64,000 nucleotides of DNA from contig REDL01000064.1 in NCBI GenBank assembly GCA_007693505.1, positions 1 through 64,000 of the forward strand, written 5' to 3'. The stretch is from Desulfovibrionales bacterium (GTDB lineage Bacteria > Desulfobacterota > Desulfovibrionia > Desulfovibrionales > Desulfonatronaceae). Every line of letters starts with the position of its first letter. The stretch's first letter is position 1. Position numbers and translations under genes: made by a program. The notes beneath the pieces were generated by a model that saw only the letters and a program-made list of their open reading frames with translations, searched no databases and was not told where the DNA came from. Of this stretch, positions 42,920 through 52,842 are shown piece by piece.

Positions 42920-43989
42920 TGGCCGAGGCCAAATACATATCAAACGACAAGCTGACGGCCTGGCTGGACGAATTGGCCGGGAAGATGCGTGTAATTGCCC
43001 CGACACGCCAAGGTGACGCGGTGGTTTTCGCTCCCTATGCTTCGGGTCAAAGCGTGGAGTTGGCGCAGGAAGCCACGGCTCCGCCAAAAAGTGTTGTTTT
43101 CCCGGCCAGCGAGGATCTCCTGCGCTACGACTATCGCAAGAATCCGGAAAATCTGGGCCAGGTTGACGTGGAACTGCTCCCGACCATCTCACCGGAGCCA
43201 ACTCTGGTTTTTGGTTCCCGCCCTTGCGGGGTCCGGGGGTTTTTGATCTTCGACCGCGTCTATGACGGGGCAACCTACAAGGATCCCTATTATCTTGCCC
43301 GCCGGGAAGCGACCCTGTTTGCCACCATCGCCTGCGGACAGGCGGAGAATGCCTGTTTTTGCCATAGCGTCGGTTCCGCGCCGGGCGATGCAACAGGGTC
43401 GGATTTGTTGTTGACCCCGATTGCCGACGGTTTTGTTGTGGAGGCCGTCAGTGACAAAGGGGCGCAATGCTTGGAGAGCTCATTGTTGGAAGCTGCCGGT
43501 GGCAAGGCCGACGAGGCTAAAGCCTTTCGAGAAAAAGCGCTCCAGGAAATGGGTGAACCGCAGGATTTTGGCCCGGCTCAGCAGAAGCTTCTGGAACTCT
43601 TCGACGACATGGGGTTCTGGGAGGATGTCTCGGCCAAATGCATCAGTTGCGGGGCCTGCACCTATCTCTGCCCGACCTGTTACTGTTTCAATATAACCGA
43701 CGAAAATGCCGGATTGACCGGGCGCAGGGTTCGTTCTTGGGATAACTGCATGTCGTTCCAGTTTACCCTGGAAGCCAGCGGTCACAATCCCCGCCCGACC
43801 AAGGCGCATCGCCTGAAGAACCGGGTCGGTCACAAGTTCAGCTACTACCCGAATCTGCATGATGGGATTATCGCCTGTTGCGGTTGCGGCCGATGCATCA
43901 AAAGCTGCCCCGTGAGCGTGGATATTCGGGAAATCGTGACCAAGGCCATGGCTCATCAACCACCGGCTGTCGAGGAGGCCGCAAAATGA
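42919..43989 (+). CDS. flxB: FlxB iron-sulfur subunit
   Basis: This 356-residue protein resembles the beta subunit of sulfhydrogenases and anaerobic sulfite reductase A: GSRPCGVRGFLIFDRVY in the N-terminal half and two 4Fe-4S motifs in the C-terminal half (CISCGACTYLCPTCYCFN; CCGCGRCIKSCP). It passes electrons from the FAD of FlxA inward. The start is ATG 42919, coupled to flxC, and the end overlaps flxA by 4 bp. Confidence 0.93.
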   Translation: MAEAKYISNDKLTAWLDELAGKMRVIAPTRQGDAVVFAPYASGQSVELAQEATAPPKSVVFPASEDLLRYDYRKNPENLGQVDVELLPTISPEPTLVFGSRPCGVRGFLIFDRVYDGATYKDPYYLARREATLFATIACGQAENACFCHSVGSAPGDATGSDLLLTPIADGFVVEAVSDKGAQCLESSLLEAAGGKADEAKAFREKALQEMGEPQDFGPAQQKLLELFDDMGFWEDVSAKCISCGACTYLCPTCYCFNITDENAGLTGRRVRSWDNCMSFQFTLEASGHNPRPTKAHRLKNRVGHKFSYYPNLHDGIIACCGCGRCIKSCPVSVDIREIVTKAMAHQPPAVEEAAK

Positions 43990-44843
43990 CCGAGAACCCG
44001 AAACAGTCGCCCCTTGCCGCCAACCCTTACCTGCCGGAAATCGGCACGGTGGTGGAAACCATCCAGGAGACCCACAACATCAAGACCTTCCGGATTGTTC
44101 TGGGCAGTGAAGAACGGATGCAGAACTTTCACTACGAACCGGGTCAGGTCGGACAGCTTTCCGTGTTCGGCATTGGCGAATCCACCTTCGTGATCAACTC
44201 CCCGCCCACGCGCAAGGAATATCTCCAATTCAGCGTGATGCGCGCCGGCGAGGTGACCACCAAACTGCACTCCTTGTCCAAGGGCGATCGCATCGGCGTC
44301 CGCGCTCCTTTGGGCAACGCCTTTCCTTACGAGTCCATGAAGGGCAAGGACATCATTTTTATCGGGGGCGGGATCGGCATGGCCCCGTTGCGGACCTTGC
44401 TGTTGTTCATGCTGGACAACAGGAAGGATTACGGCAAGATCCGTCTTCTTTATGGCGCGCGTAGCCCCCAGGATATGGCCTTCAGTTATGAATTGCCGGA
44501 CTGGCTGGAGCGCAAGGACATGGAAACCGTGTTGACCATCGACCGAGAGGCCGAAGGCTGGGAACACAAAGTCGGGCTGATCCCCAATGTGCTCCTGGAC
44601 ATGGCGCCCAAGCCGCGCAAGGCTGTTGCCGTGACCTGTGGTCCACCGATCATGATCAAATTTACCCTTCAGGCTTTGAAGAAACTGGGCTTTAAGGACA
44701 ATCAGATCATCACCACCTTGGAAAAACGGATGAAGTGTGGTGTGGGCATTTGTGGACGCTGCAATATCGGGACAAAGTACGTCTGTGTGGACGGTCCGGT
44801 GTTTTCCTATGAACAACTTCGGGAACTTCCCAACGAATTATAG
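43986..44843 (+). CDS. flxA: FlxA NADH-oxidising flavoprotein subunit
   Basis: This 285-residue ferredoxin-reductase-type protein has an FAD-binding barrel (about 15-105, with RKEYLQFSVMRAGEVT) and an NAD-binding domain with FIGGGIGMAPLRTLL and YGARSPQDM. A C-terminal 2Fe-2S site lies in CGVGICGRCNIGTKYVC (about 256-272). It is the entry point for NADH, here plausibly made by the adjacent alcohol dehydrogenase. The upstream frame inside flxB is excluded by the ATGA overlap. Confidence 0.94.
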   Translation: MTENPKQSPLAANPYLPEIGTVVETIQETHNIKTFRIVLGSEERMQNFHYEPGQVGQLSVFGIGESTFVINSPPTRKEYLQFSVMRAGEVTTKLHSLSKGDRIGVRAPLGNAFPYESMKGKDIIFIGGGIGMAPLRTLLLFMLDNRKDYGKIRLLYGARSPQDMAFSYELPDWLERKDMETVLTIDREAEGWEHKVGLIPNVLLDMAPKPRKAVAVTCGPPIMIKFTLQALKKLGFKDNQIITTLEKRMKCGVGICGRCNIGTKYVCVDGPVFSYEQLRELPNEL

Positions 44844-44893
44844 CCCAGAGGCATCCTGGCATGCCTTGGTAATGGACCCAAAGGAGCGTTAAT

Positions 44894-45367
44894 ATGGCAG
44901 GATTTTTCCACGCGGCTGAAATAGCCGAGGCCGCCGTGAATATCGAGCAGAAGGGACAGACCTTTTATGTAAATGCTGCTGAATCGGCCAAGAACCCTGA
45001 TGTCAAGGATTTCTTCCTGTATTTTGCCAAGGAAGAGGCCAAGCATGAACAGATTTTCCTGCAATTCAAGGAGCGACTGGGGAAGGTCGAACTCCCGGCC
45101 TGGAGCACCAGTGACGAATACGCCGCCTATTTGCAAGCTCTGATCGATTCACATTCAATTTTTTCCCCGGAACTGAAAAAGCGTTTGGTCGAGGCGGATA
45201 GTGAAAATGAGGCCATTCGTTTGGCCATGGGGTTTGAGAAGGACACCATCTTGTTTTTCATGGAAATGAAAGAGTTGGTGCCTGATTCGGAAAAGAAGTT
45301 TGTTCAGCAATGCATTGACGAAGAGCGGTCGCATCTGCGGCAACTTTCCAAAATGCTGTCGTCGTAA
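44894..45367 (+). CDS. Ferritin-like diiron protein (rubrerythrin family without rubredoxin domain)
   Basis: This 157-residue four-helix protein has diiron ligands in VNIEQKGQTFY, KEEAKHEQIF, GFEKDTILFF and DEERSHLRQL. No C-terminal CxxC rubredoxin site is present, so electrons must come from elsewhere. The likely role is peroxide scavenging or protection of the oxygen-sensitive enzymes on either side. GGAG precedes the start; a 143-bp gap to the next gene probably holds that gene's promoter. Confidence 0.88.
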   Translation: MAGFFHAAEIAEAAVNIEQKGQTFYVNAAESAKNPDVKDFFLYFAKEEAKHEQIFLQFKERLGKVELPAWSTSDEYAAYLQALIDSHSIFSPELKKRLVEADSENEAIRLAMGFEKDTILFFMEMKELVPDSEKKFVQQCIDEERSHLRQLSKMLSS

Positions 45368-45510
45368 CCTGGGCGTTTCGGTTTTCGCCGGAACGTTTTT
45401 TTCTTGCGTTTACTTCCGGCAGGTTGGAAAGTACAAGGCAAGTAGGTATGCATCGATGGTTGTCGTGTTATTTTTTGCTTGCAGGCATAACATGTTAAGG
45501 AGGTTTTTCG

Positions 45511-47250
45511 ATGGACAAGATTTTACGTATTGACGTTGGAGCGCAGGACGGCCCCAAAGCTACCGTGGAGCCGGTTGGGGACTACGCGGGCATGGGGGGT
45601 CGGGCCATGACCACCATGGTTGTATTCAAAGAAGTTCCGCCGGATTGCCATCCCTTGGGACCGGAAAACAAGCTGGTCATCTCCCCCGGTCTGATGAGCG
45701 GATCGGCTGCTTCCTCTTCCGGTCGCCTGTCTGTGGGCTGCAAGAGCCCGCTTACGGGAACCATCAAGGAATCCAATGCCGGCGGTACCGCAGCCCAGGC
45801 TCTCGGACGTCTCGGCTATGCGGCGGTTATCCTGGAAGGCGAGCGTCAGGGCGACGATATGTACAAGGTGTTCATTGACGACCAGGGCGTGAAGATCGAG
45901 AAGGCCAATGACCTGAAGATGCTGCCCAACTACGACCTGATCGAAAAGCTGAAGCCCGTCTATGGCGAAAAAGTCTCGGTGATTTCCATTGGGACAGCAG
46001 GGGAAATGCGTTTTTCCAACTCCTCCATTGCCGTGACCGACCCGGAATTCCGGCCGACCCGACACTGCGGACGCGGTGGTGTTGGCGCGGTCATGGGCTC
46101 CAAGGGCATCAAATGCCTTGTCGTGGACGCTTCCAACGCCAAAATGCGTCAGCCGGTAAACCCCGAGGCCTTCAAGGAATCCAATCGCAAGTTCGTGGAA
46201 GGTCTGAAGCAGCACGCGGTGACCGGGCAGGGCCTGCCAACCTACGGTACCAACGTCCTGACCAACGTGCTCAACGAGGCCGGGGGGTATCCAACGTACA
46301 ACTTCCGGGAAGGACGTTACAAGCACCACCAGACACTTTCCGGCGAACTTCAGGCTGAGACCATGAAGAACCGGGAAGGCGGCCAGCCCACCCACGGCTG
46401 TCACCGCGGTTGTGCCATCCAATGTTCCGGCATCTGGACGGACAAGGACGGTAACTATATGACCAAGCAGCCGGAGTACGAGACTGTTTGGTCACACGGC
46501 GGCAACTGCGGTATCAGCGACCTGGATGCCGTGGCCAAGCTCGATTATCTGGACGACAACTACGGCCTGGACACCATTGAAATGGGCGTGACCATCGGCG
46601 TGGCCATGGAAGCCGGAGTGATCGAATTCGGCGATGCCGAAGGTGCCATCAATCTGGTTCACGAAGTGGGCAAGGGCACTCCACTGGGCCGCATCCTGGG
46701 TGCCGGCGCCGCAACGACAGCCCGCTGCTATGGTCTGGAACGCGCCCCGGTGGTCAAGGGTCAGGCCATGCCGGCATATGACCCCCGCTCGGTCAAGGGG
46801 ATCGGCGTGACCTATGCCACCTCCACCATGGGCGCCGACCACACCGCTGGATATGCCGTGGCCACGAACATCCTCAAGGTCGGCGGTGATGTCGATCCGC
46901 TGAAGGTCGAGGGCCAAGCTGAGTTGTCCCGGAATCTGCAGGTGGCCACAGCCGCACTGGACGCCACGGGCTTTTGCCTTTTCGTGGCCTTCGCCATTCT
47001 GGATCAGCCCGAAACCTTTAACGCCATGGTTGAGACCATCAACGGCATGTATGGTCTGAGCATGACCGGTGATGATGTGGTCGCCCTGGGTCAGAAGATT
47101 CTGAAGATGGAGCAGGAATTCAACAAGAAGGCCGGCTTCGGCCCGGAACATGACCGCCTGCCCCGCTACTTCTCCCGTGAGCCGCTGACCCCGCATAACG
47201 TGGTCTTCGACGTGCCCGGAGAAGAGTTGGACAAGGTCTACAACTTCTAA
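45511..47250 (+). CDS. aor: Aldehyde:ferredoxin oxidoreductase (tungsten enzyme)
   Basis: This 579-residue protein has the AOR N-terminal layout (PVGDYAGMGGRAMTT, GLMSGSAASSSGRL) for tungstopterin binding. The 4Fe-4S cysteines are in CHRGCAIQC (about 294-302), with a later cysteine in TGFCLFVAF. It oxidises aldehydes to acids with reduction of ferredoxin. Next to alcohol dehydrogenase and Flx-Hdr it completes ethanol to acetate oxidation. A strong AAGGAGG precedes the start, and codon use suggests high expression. Confidence 0.94.
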   Translation: MDKILRIDVGAQDGPKATVEPVGDYAGMGGRAMTTMVVFKEVPPDCHPLGPENKLVISPGLMSGSAASSSGRLSVGCKSPLTGTIKESNAGGTAAQALGRLGYAAVILEGERQGDDMYKVFIDDQGVKIEKANDLKMLPNYDLIEKLKPVYGEKVSVISIGTAGEMRFSNSSIAVTDPEFRPTRHCGRGGVGAVMGSKGIKCLVVDASNAKMRQPVNPEAFKESNRKFVEGLKQHAVTGQGLPTYGTNVLTNVLNEAGGYPTYNFREGRYKHHQTLSGELQAETMKNREGGQPTHGCHRGCAIQCSGIWTDKDGNYMTKQPEYETVWSHGGNCGISDLDAVAKLDYLDDNYGLDTIEMGVTIGVAMEAGVIEFGDAEGAINLVHEVGKGTPLGRILGAGAATTARCYGLERAPVVKGQAMPAYDPRSVKGIGVTYATSTMGADHTAGYAVATNILKVGGDVDPLKVEGQAELSRNLQVATAALDATGFCLFVAFAILDQPETFNAMVETINGMYGLSMTGDDVVALGQKILKMEQEFNKKAGFGPEHDRLPRYFSREPLTPHNVVFDVPGEELDKVYNF

Positions 47251-47277
47251 AGTCATAAGGGCGCTGCGGCGCTGTTG

Positions 47278-47312
47278 CGGGAGGTCCTGTTCAAGCGGGG
47301 CCTCCCGTTTTT
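47278..47312 (+). terminator. Intrinsic terminator after the aldehyde oxidoreductase
   Basis: CGGGAGG (47278-47284) pairs with CCTCCCG (47301-47307) and is followed by TTTTT. Some read-through would be needed for the next gene unless it has its own promoter. Confidence 0.8.
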
Positions 47313-47340
47313 CCTTTCTCTTTTACGCCCAAACAAGCAA

Positions 47341-47982
47341 ATGTCCTACACCGCTGATTTTCCTGAACCGTACGATAAGGCGCTGGGAAACCTCCCGCTC
47401 ATGTTGATGCGCCATGACGCACCGGAACTCTTCAGTTTGTTGCTTCAGGGCGGCTTTCTGATGCCCGTTCCCGAACCATGCACTCTGCGGGAATTCCTCT
47501 GCGAGTTGGTGGGGGTCTGCGGAGTATACACAGAAAAAACGATACAGACCATTTTTCTTGACGGATTGGCCATTGATGACCTGGACACCGCACTGATTCG
47601 GCCTGGCTCCCGTCTGGCCCTGTCCGCGGCCATGCCTGGCTTGGCCGGAGCAACCATGCGCCGGGGCGGGTATTACCGGAAAATGCGGGAAGGCATATCC
47701 CAGAGATCCCTGGAGAGTGCCCAGGATCAGGTAAAAGACCCGTTTCGGTTGCAGGTCCGCCTTTATAACATGGTGGGCCGGGACTTGGCCGGACTTTTTC
47801 TGCATCAGGGCATTCTGACGCCGTCCTCGGATTTGCGCCAATTCCTAATGTCCCAGCCACAAAAATTTTTCGATCACCTCCACGCTGTCGAACTCGACGG
47901 AGTCTCCTTGCCCTGCACGCACGAATCTGTTGGATCATGGCCACTCCCCGACGGAGATCTTGGTCTTCGGGTGGCAGAATGA
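47341..47982 (+). CDS. Hypothetical protein next to aldehyde oxidoreductase
   Basis: This 213-residue protein has no signal peptide and no firm family. The middle (TLREFLCELVGVC...IFLDGLAIDDLDTALIRPGSRLALSAAMPGLAG) is reminiscent of a MoaD/ThiS beta-grasp fold, which would suit a pterin-cofactor neighbour. The usual C-terminal Gly-Gly is absent (MRRGGYY lies internally). The likeness is weak. Start taken at ATG 47341. Confidence 0.6.
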   Translation: MSYTADFPEPYDKALGNLPLMLMRHDAPELFSLLLQGGFLMPVPEPCTLREFLCELVGVCGVYTEKTIQTIFLDGLAIDDLDTALIRPGSRLALSAAMPGLAGATMRRGGYYRKMREGISQRSLESAQDQVKDPFRLQVRLYNMVGRDLAGLFLHQGILTPSSDLRQFLMSQPQKFFDHLHAVELDGVSLPCTHESVGSWPLPDGDLGLRVAE

Positions 47983-48296
47983 TTATCGCACACCATGTGT
48001 AATCACACAGTTCGCTTCCTAACTGCTCCATACAATGCGGGCAGCATGATCTGGTTCCCCGCTTTCGCGGGAAAGATTTGCCTGGAAAAGCATTTTCATT
48101 GAAGTCATTGCCGCGAAAGAGAAAAACCAGTTGCCCGGTAATACGCGTTCTGTGCCCGCCCTTTTTTGAGCAGTTGCCTTGCTTCCGTTGAACATTTTTA
48201 TTTTTCGTGTGGGCTTGCCGCTTCGAGCCAAAAGGTTGACCTTGCAGTGGAGAACGATTATCCAGTGAGAAACATTTTCCAAGGGGTTCGGCCATC
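47983..48296. other. Intergenic region before perR
   Basis: The 314 bp shows no credible gene. It has a CCCCGCTTTCGCGGGAAAG hairpin (about 48057-48075) of the dispersed-repeat type and, close to perR, AT-rich sequence that should hold the promoter. No PerR box could be assigned with confidence. Confidence 0.5.
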
Positions 48297-48761
48297 ATGG
48301 TCTTTCCAGTCAAGACGTTAGACTCTCAAGCTCGCCTTGCGCAGATGATTGATCGGCTCAAAAGTCGTGATTTTCGATTGACGCCGCAACGCATGGCCGT
48401 ACTCAGAATCCTGGCTTCCAGTGAAGGACACCCTTCCGTGGATCAGATCTATGAGCAGGTTCGCCGCGATTTTCCGACCACCAGCATTGCGACGGTGTAT
48501 AAAACCGTGGCTCTGCTCCGGGAGCTTGGCGAGATTTTGGAACTGGGTTTCCCGGATGGCAGTAATCGGTATGACGGGAACAAGCCGTTTCCCCATCCCC
48601 ATGTCATCTGCACGCAGTGCAAATCGATTCATGACCCAGAGGTGAATGGCCTGACGGACCTGACCAAAGAGGTCAGCGCGGAGACCGGCTTTCAAATCAC
48701 GACGCACCGAGTGGATTTCTTTGGCATATGCCGTGATTGCCAAAGGGTTGTGCCCAAATGA
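48297..48761 (+). CDS. perR: Fur family regulator, probable peroxide sensor PerR
   Basis: This 154-residue protein has a winged helix (RLTPQRMAVLRILASSEGHPSVDQIYEQV; TTSIATVYKTVALL) and a C-terminal metal domain with HPHVICTQC and GICRDC, the two CxxC pairs of a structural zinc site. PerR proteins sense peroxide by iron-catalysed histidine oxidation. The neighbouring catalase-peroxidase gene supports PerR over Fur or Zur; the sequence alone does not prove it. Confidence 0.85.
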   Translation: MVFPVKTLDSQARLAQMIDRLKSRDFRLTPQRMAVLRILASSEGHPSVDQIYEQVRRDFPTTSIATVYKTVALLRELGEILELGFPDGSNRYDGNKPFPHPHVICTQCKSIHDPEVNGLTDLTKEVSAETGFQITTHRVDFFGICRDCQRVVPK

Positions 48762-48771
48762 CGAGATAACT

Positions 48772-51125
<2,354 letters not shown>

Positions 51126-51155
51126 TTGCGGCCTGAGCAAAGAAAAAAAAGACTA

Positions 51156-51205
51156 GGCCGATCTGTCTCGTTGGTGTGACCACACCGGATCGAGACAGAT
51201 CGGCC
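51156..51205. terminator. Bidirectional terminator between katG and the photolyase gene
   Basis: GGCCGATCTGTCTCG (51156-51170) and CGAGACAGATCGGCC (51191-51205) pair perfectly, with an inner GGTGTG/CACACC stem. A-rich sequence on the left and TTTT on the right serve the two convergent genes. Confidence 0.92.
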
Positions 51206-51221
51206 TTTTGCATTGGCGAGC

Positions 51222-52772
51222 TTATTCCCAATACCGTTTACAGATCTCTTGTGCTGACTTCCGGGTTCTGCCCATCAGGGTTTTGTCTCGCCTGCGACGT
51301 TCCAGGTTGGCCAATTGTAGGGTCATACGCTGGTTGGTGCCCAGCTTCTGGGCATGGCGGTCAAGGAAATCCCAGTAGAGCACGGAAAACGGGCATGCTC
51401 GTGGACCGTAGCTTTGCGCCGGATCAAATGCACAAGCCGGGCAGAAGTCTCCCATGCGCTGGATATATTTGCCCGTGGCGCAGTAAGGCTTGGTCCCCAC
51501 GATTCCGCCGTCAGCGTACTGGCTCATGCCCAGGGCATTGGGCAGGGAAACCCAGTCCACAGCATCGGCGTACATGGCCATGTGCCATTCGTGAAAACCC
51601 CGGGGATGTACGCCCGCGAGCAGGGCGAACAACCCCAAAACCATGAGTCGCTGAATATGGTGCGTGTACGCAAGGCGCACCACGTTGGCCATGGCATCCC
51701 GCAGACAAGCCATGTCCGTGAGCCCATCCCAAAACAGGCTGGGGACGGGCCGGTGGTGGTCCAGGGCATTCATGTCCTGGTAATCGGGCATATGCAGCCA
51801 GTACACGCCACGGATATATTCCCGCCAACCGATGATCTGGCGGACAAAGCCCTCTATGCTGTTGAGCGGCGAGGCGTTGTGCTGGAGCGCGTCCAGGGCC
51901 GCATCCAGACATTCCTGGGGATGGAGCAGCTTGAGATTCAGGCATGCAGATAGTCGGGAATGGAACAGAACGGGCTCACCCTGGTGCATGGCATCCTCGT
52001 AAGCCCCGAAATCGGGCAGGCGGTGGGTGATGAAGTCGTTCAGGGCCTGGCGGGCTTGGCCCTGGGTTACGGGCTGGTCAAAGCCTGTGCATCTGCCGGG
52101 GTGATCCGCAAAGCGCTTCGTGACCATGTTGATCACCTCACCGGTGACCTGGTCCGGAGGAAATGACGGTGGCCGGGGGATCCGGTCCAGAATGCTTCTG
52201 GTGAGCGGCTGGCGGTTGTCCTTGTCAAAGTTCCAGCGACCCCCCAGGGGATTGCCCTGATCATCCATGAGTATTCCGGTCTCGCGGCGCATATGATGAT
52301 AAAAATTCTCCAGCAGAATCCGCTTGCGTCCCTTGGCAAAGGCTGCGTAGGCTTCGGGAGTCGTGAGAAAGTGGGTGTCTTCCGCGATGTGCAAAGAGAT
52401 GTTCGTGTCTTTGGCCACATGCTGGATGGAGCGCAACACCCGGTGATCGCCGGGCCGGGTAACCACCAACCGTTGCGGTTGAAGTGCACGGATATCCGCG
52501 TGGAGCACCTCCGCCAGGGATCTGCCTCGGTCTTGGCTCTTCTGTTCCGTCAAGGCATGATAGCGCACATCCAGACCGCGAGATCGCAGTAAATCCCGAA
52601 AGTGGCGCATGGCCGCAAAGAAGAGCACCAACCGTGTCTTGTGGCTCCAAACATGGCTGGCTTCCTCCTGGACTTCGGCCATCCAGACGGTGTCCTGGCC
52701 TGGGTCGGCGTTGTTCAGAATCGGAGCGTTGGCATCAAGCTGGTCGCCGAAAACAAGAATCATGTCGCGCAT
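51222..52772 (-). CDS. Cryptochrome/photolyase family protein, FeS-BCP (PhrB) type
   Basis: This 516-residue protein starts MILVFGDQLDANAPIL and has an N-terminal Rossmann-like antenna domain. A FAD-binding helical domain follows (SPLNSIEGFVRQIIGWREYIRGVYW; LNLKLLHP; HWMHIQRLMVL-like segment). Cysteines for a 4Fe-4S cluster lie in the C-terminal part (YCATGKYIQRMGDFCPACAFDP). This set marks the prokaryotic (6-4) photolyase group, which repairs UV-damaged DNA with light. It is convergent with katG. Confidence 0.92.
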   Translation of the reverse strand: MRDMILVFGDQLDANAPILNNADPGQDTVWMAEVQEEASHVWSHKTRLVLFFAAMRHFRDLLRSRGLDVRYHALTEQKSQDRGRSLAEVLHADIRALQPQRLVVTRPGDHRVLRSIQHVAKDTNISLHIAEDTHFLTTPEAYAAFAKGRKRILLENFYHHMRRETGILMDDQGNPLGGRWNFDKDNRQPLTRSILDRIPRPPSFPPDQVTGEVINMVTKRFADHPGRCTGFDQPVTQGQARQALNDFITHRLPDFGAYEDAMHQGEPVLFHSRLSACLNLKLLHPQECLDAALDALQHNASPLNSIEGFVRQIIGWREYIRGVYWLHMPDYQDMNALDHHRPVPSLFWDGLTDMACLRDAMANVVRLAYTHHIQRLMVLGLFALLAGVHPRGFHEWHMAMYADAVDWVSLPNALGMSQYADGGIVGTKPYCATGKYIQRMGDFCPACAFDPAQSYGPRACPFSVLYWDFLDRHAQKLGTNQRMTLQLANLERRRRDKTLMGRTRKSAQEICKRYWE

Positions 52773-52842
52773 GGAATGGTCCGAAGGAAACGTTGTTGAG
52801 ATCTGAAGAACAGGATAGCCTGGAGCGGCTTTGAAGGCAAAA

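Noticed and set aside
45368-45510. A second sigma-54 promoter before the aldehyde oxidoreductase
   Set aside because: The best match (TGGTTG-TCGTG-TTATT) lacks the invariant GC of the -12 element.
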